Source of the DNA: an uncultured Actinomycetes bacterium
Lineage (GTDB): Bacteria; Actinomycetota; Actinomycetes; Nanopelagicales; Nanopelagicaceae
NCBI GenBank assembly: GCA_903928395.1
Contig: CAIYQS010000032.1
Coordinates: 1 to 8,759 of the forward strand
Direction of reading: 5' to 3'
DNA: 8,759 nt
The notes under the pieces are model-generated. The model did no database searches and was not told the origin of the DNA. It saw only the letters and a list, made by a program, of their open reading frames with translations. Positions 6,884 through 8,759 of this stretch are shown here, one piece after another (position 1 is the stretch's first letter; the number at the start of each line of letters is the position of its first letter). A program made the translations under genes and the position numbers.

Positions 6884-7601
6884 GCGTATTTCCCCCAAGG
6901 AATTGTCCGATGTAACGTGCAACGGTATTTACTGTTGCAATAGTTTGCGCATAGTCCATGCGGGTGGGTCCTAAGACGCCGAGTGCACCAGTCGAGTGTC
7001 CGTCCACTTCGTAGCCAACAGTCACAACGGAAGTTGTCTGTAGATTCTTTTCCCTCTGCTCATCACCGATACGAACCTGAATATTGCTACTGGAATCAGC
7101 GAGAAGTCGGAGCAAGATTACTTGCTCTTCAAGAGCTTCGAGAATTGGAAAAATTGAGGCGGCACTTTCTTGTGCCCCAGTCCGGGCCAAATTTGCGGTT
7201 CCCGCTAGGACTACCTTGTTTTCGTCCGGGTATTGAATAACGGCTACCAATTTGGTCAATTGCGCCAATATTTTTGCCGTACGGATAAAGAGGTCATCAC
7301 GATCAAAAGAATGTGATAGAAAAGTTTCTATCGCCCTACGCTCCGCGCTGGATAGCGGCTTTATCTGGGCCAACTTATCCACAAAAAGTCGGTATCCGGT
7401 ATTGGTTGGAATTCGACCGGCGCTGGTGTGAGGCTGAGTGATGAGCCCAGCATCTTCCAAGATAGCCATATCGTTGCGAATCGTTGCAGGAGAAACGCCC
7501 ATCGGATGTCGCTCGGCAATTAACTTAGAACCCACCGGTTCCTGCGTCGCGACATACTCATCGACGATGGCTCGGAGAATCTCTAATTGGCGCTCTTGCA
7601 T
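6876..7601 (-). CDS. hrcA: HrcA heat-shock repressor, short form lacking the central region
   Basis: HrcA represses chaperone genes by binding the CIRCE inverted repeat, and it needs GroEL for activity. The N-terminal winged helix (residues about 1-70) is intact: VGSK at 23-26 and the recognition segment from SPATIRND to HTSAGRIPT at 37-66. The C-terminal part is also intact, from AGTANL at 133 through ILEALEEQ and GPTRMDY to the end. The protein is only 241 residues, while actinobacterial HrcA is about 340. Compared with recalled homologues, QYP (123-125) runs almost directly into the ENKVVLAGTANL segment, so roughly 100 residues of the GAF-like and inserted dimerising region are absent. The frame is unbroken. 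The ATG at 7601 has no clear Shine-Dalgarno and lies 15 nt after hemW. The stop overlaps dnaJ by 8 nt, as expected for the hrcA-dnaJ pair. No CIRCE lies in front of it. Identity is sure; repressor activity of this short form is uncertain. Confidence 0.92.
   Translation of the reverse strand: MQERQLEILRAIVDEYVATQEPVGSKLIAERHPMGVSPATIRNDMAILEDAGLITQPHTSAGRIPTNTGYRLFVDKLAQIKPLSSAERRAIETFLSHSFDRDDLFIRTAKILAQLTKLVAVIQYPDENKVVLAGTANLARTGAQESAASIFPILEALEEQVILLRLLADSSSNIQVRIGDEQREKNLQTTSVVTVGYEVDGHSTGALGVLGPTRMDYAQTIATVNTVARYIGQFLGGNTHG
6891..6896 (-). promoter_or_regulatory. Shine-Dalgarno of dnaJ, inside the end of hrcA
   Basis: GGGGGA on the minus strand lies 7 nt before the ATG at 6883. It decides the dnaJ start against the longer in-frame option at 6922. 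Because it lies within the last codons of hrcA, ribosomes finishing hrcA can reload there. Confidence 0.7.
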
Positions 7602-7616
7602 GATTCGCTAAATCTA

Positions 7617-8759
7617 CTACAACAGGATTTCGCGCACGATTCGATCGGCAATGAGCCGACCGCTGCTGCTCAGAACGACTCGTCCATTGGCCCAGGCATC
7701 TGCCTGCAGATGCTTTTCCGCCAGGTAGCCAACCAGCGGCCGTTGTTCAAGCTCAGAAAGTGCGGTGAGTTCTAAACCAGTGGCTAAGCGAAGCTGCAAC
7801 ATAATCTCTTCGACGCGTTTTTCTTTTTCAGTCAGAATTTCCTGCCCGTGGATTGGGTTTTTGTTCTCTGAAACTTTTTGCGCATACGCGGCCGGGTGTT
7901 TAACGTTCCAGAATCGACGACCGTTGATATGTGAGTGTGCGCCAGCACCAGCGCCCCACCAGTTATCACCATTCCAATACGCGATGTTATGGCGACACTC
8001 GGAGCCTGGCTTTGACCAGTTGCTGAGTTCATACCAATTAAAACCGGCTGTTATAAATTTTTCATCTGCGATCAAGTATTTATCCGCGGTTTGATCATCG
8101 TCTGGCATGACCACCTCCCCACGTTTCACTTGGGCACCTAACCTGGTTCCATTTTCTACTATGAGCGCATACGCCGAAATATGTGAGATCGGAAGTGAGA
8201 GGGCCGTGTCAACGGTCTTTTCCCAGTCCCCAATAGATTCGCCGGCTGTTCCGTAAATGAGGTCAACGCTTACCTCTCGAAATCCCACCTCGCGAGCCCA
8301 GGTCGTGGCCTTGAAAACATTTTCTGGGTTGTGCGTTCGGTCAAGTGACTTGAGCACGTGTTCTTCAGCGGATTGCATTCCGAAGGAGATGCGATTAAAT
8401 CCCGCTTCCCGCAACGCCGCCAGCTTCTCCTTGGAGACAGTATCTGGATTGGCTTCCAACGTTATTTCAGCGTCATCTATCAGGTCAAAATGTGCTCCAA
8501 TAGCGCTGATTACTCGACCCAAGTCGCTGCTCTCCATCAACGTTGGAGTCCCGCCACCAAAGAAAATTGTTGGAACCATCGTTGCATCGGACGTTTCTCT
8601 GGCAAATTCTATTTCTCGTATCAATAAGTCAGTGTAAGACCGAGAAGTAGTAGACAGGTCAGAACTTATCGACAACTCTGCAGGTGTGTACGTATTAAAA
8701 TCGCAGTATCCGCAGCGCCGAACGCAATACGGGATATGAACGTAGAAGGCGAGCGTGCT
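7617..8759 (-). CDS. hemW: HemW-type radical SAM heme chaperone, 5' end cut by window edge
   Basis: HemW is a cytoplasmic radical SAM protein that binds heme and passes it to target enzymes. It was formerly annotated as an oxygen-independent coproporphyrinogen oxidase. The frame stays open to the right edge, giving 380 residues without the true start; the family is about 400 residues, so only a short N-terminus is missing. A TTG codon at 8675 lies inside the conserved core and is not the start. The edge-proximal part carries the 4Fe-4S motif C12-x3-C16-x2-C19 followed by Asp-Phe. HemN enzymes have a fourth Cys there, so this fits HemW. The SAM-binding GGGTP lies near residues 68-72, and the HNxxYW heme-binding motif (HNIAYW) at about 257-262. 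It is the first visible gene of the operon, and its TAG stop lies 15 nt before hrcA. Family is confident; the heme role is known from homologues only. Confidence 0.95.
   Translation of the reverse strand, partial: STLAFYVHIPYCVRRCGYCDFNTYTPAELSISSDLSTTSRSYTDLLIREIEFARETSDATMVPTIFFGGGTPTLMESSDLGRVISAIGAHFDLIDDAEITLEANPDTVSKEKLAALREAGFNRISFGMQSAEEHVLKSLDRTHNPENVFKATTWAREVGFREVSVDLIYGTAGESIGDWEKTVDTALSLPISHISAYALIVENGTRLGAQVKRGEVVMPDDDQTADKYLIADEKFITAGFNWYELSNWSKPGSECRHNIAYWNGDNWWGAGAGAHSHINGRRFWNVKHPAAYAQKVSENKNPIHGQEILTEKEKRVEEIMLQLRLATGLELTALSELEQRPLVGYLAEKHLQADAWANGRVVLSSSGRLIADRIVREILL

Noticed and set aside
6884..6922. Upstream extension of dnaJ by 13 residues
   Set aside because: The strong GGGGGA site and the canonical J-domain N-terminus place the start at 6883; the extension only overlaps hrcA.
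8673..8675. TTG as the start of hemW
   Set aside because: The frame continues to the window edge and encodes the essential CxxxCxxC motif upstream of this codon, so it is internal.

Overview
The window reads as a stretch of a small, streamlined actinobacterial chromosome. The evidence is the gene order hemW-hrcA-dnaJ-rsmE-HIT-phoH-ybeY-corC, the actinobacterial flavour of the proteins (for example the PhoH N-terminus and the hrcA-linked, DnaJ2-type DnaJ), moderate GC by eye (high 40s percent) and very tight packing. This fits the low-GC freshwater actinobacteria (acI / Nanopelagicales type). That placement is inferred from gene order and recalled protein sequences, not from a search.

All ten protein genes lie on the minus strand, so the operon runs from the right edge to the left. 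It opens with hemW (cut by the right edge), then hrcA, dnaJ, rsmE, a HIT-family protein, phoH, ybeY, a CBS/CorC protein, an FAH-family enzyme and gltX. After a 58-nt gap comes the 5' end of a tRNA-Gln, cut by the left edge. Gaps between protein genes are at most 18 nt. Three junctions overlap: hrcA/dnaJ by 8 nt, ybeY/corC by 16 nt (or 1 nt with the alternative start), and FAH/gltX by 8 nt. No stretch over 300 nt lacks a gene. I see no convincing promoter, CIRCE operator or U-tailed terminator, so the block may be one long transcript fed from beyond the right edge.

Functionally the right part covers heme handling and protein quality control (HemW, HrcA, DnaJ). The middle covers rRNA modification and maturation (RsmE, PhoH, YbeY), with a HIT nucleotide hydrolase/transferase and a CBS-domain protein. 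The left part is Glu/Gln decoding (GluRS and tRNA-Gln) beside an FAH enzyme. The left and right parts look like two conserved actinobacterial blocks placed side by side.

No new multi-gene system is visible. The points most worth a second look are an HrcA lacking about 100 central residues with the frame kept, a CorC-like protein that cannot carry the usual N-terminal membrane domain, and a perfect 12-bp inverted repeat near the 3' end of the FAH gene.
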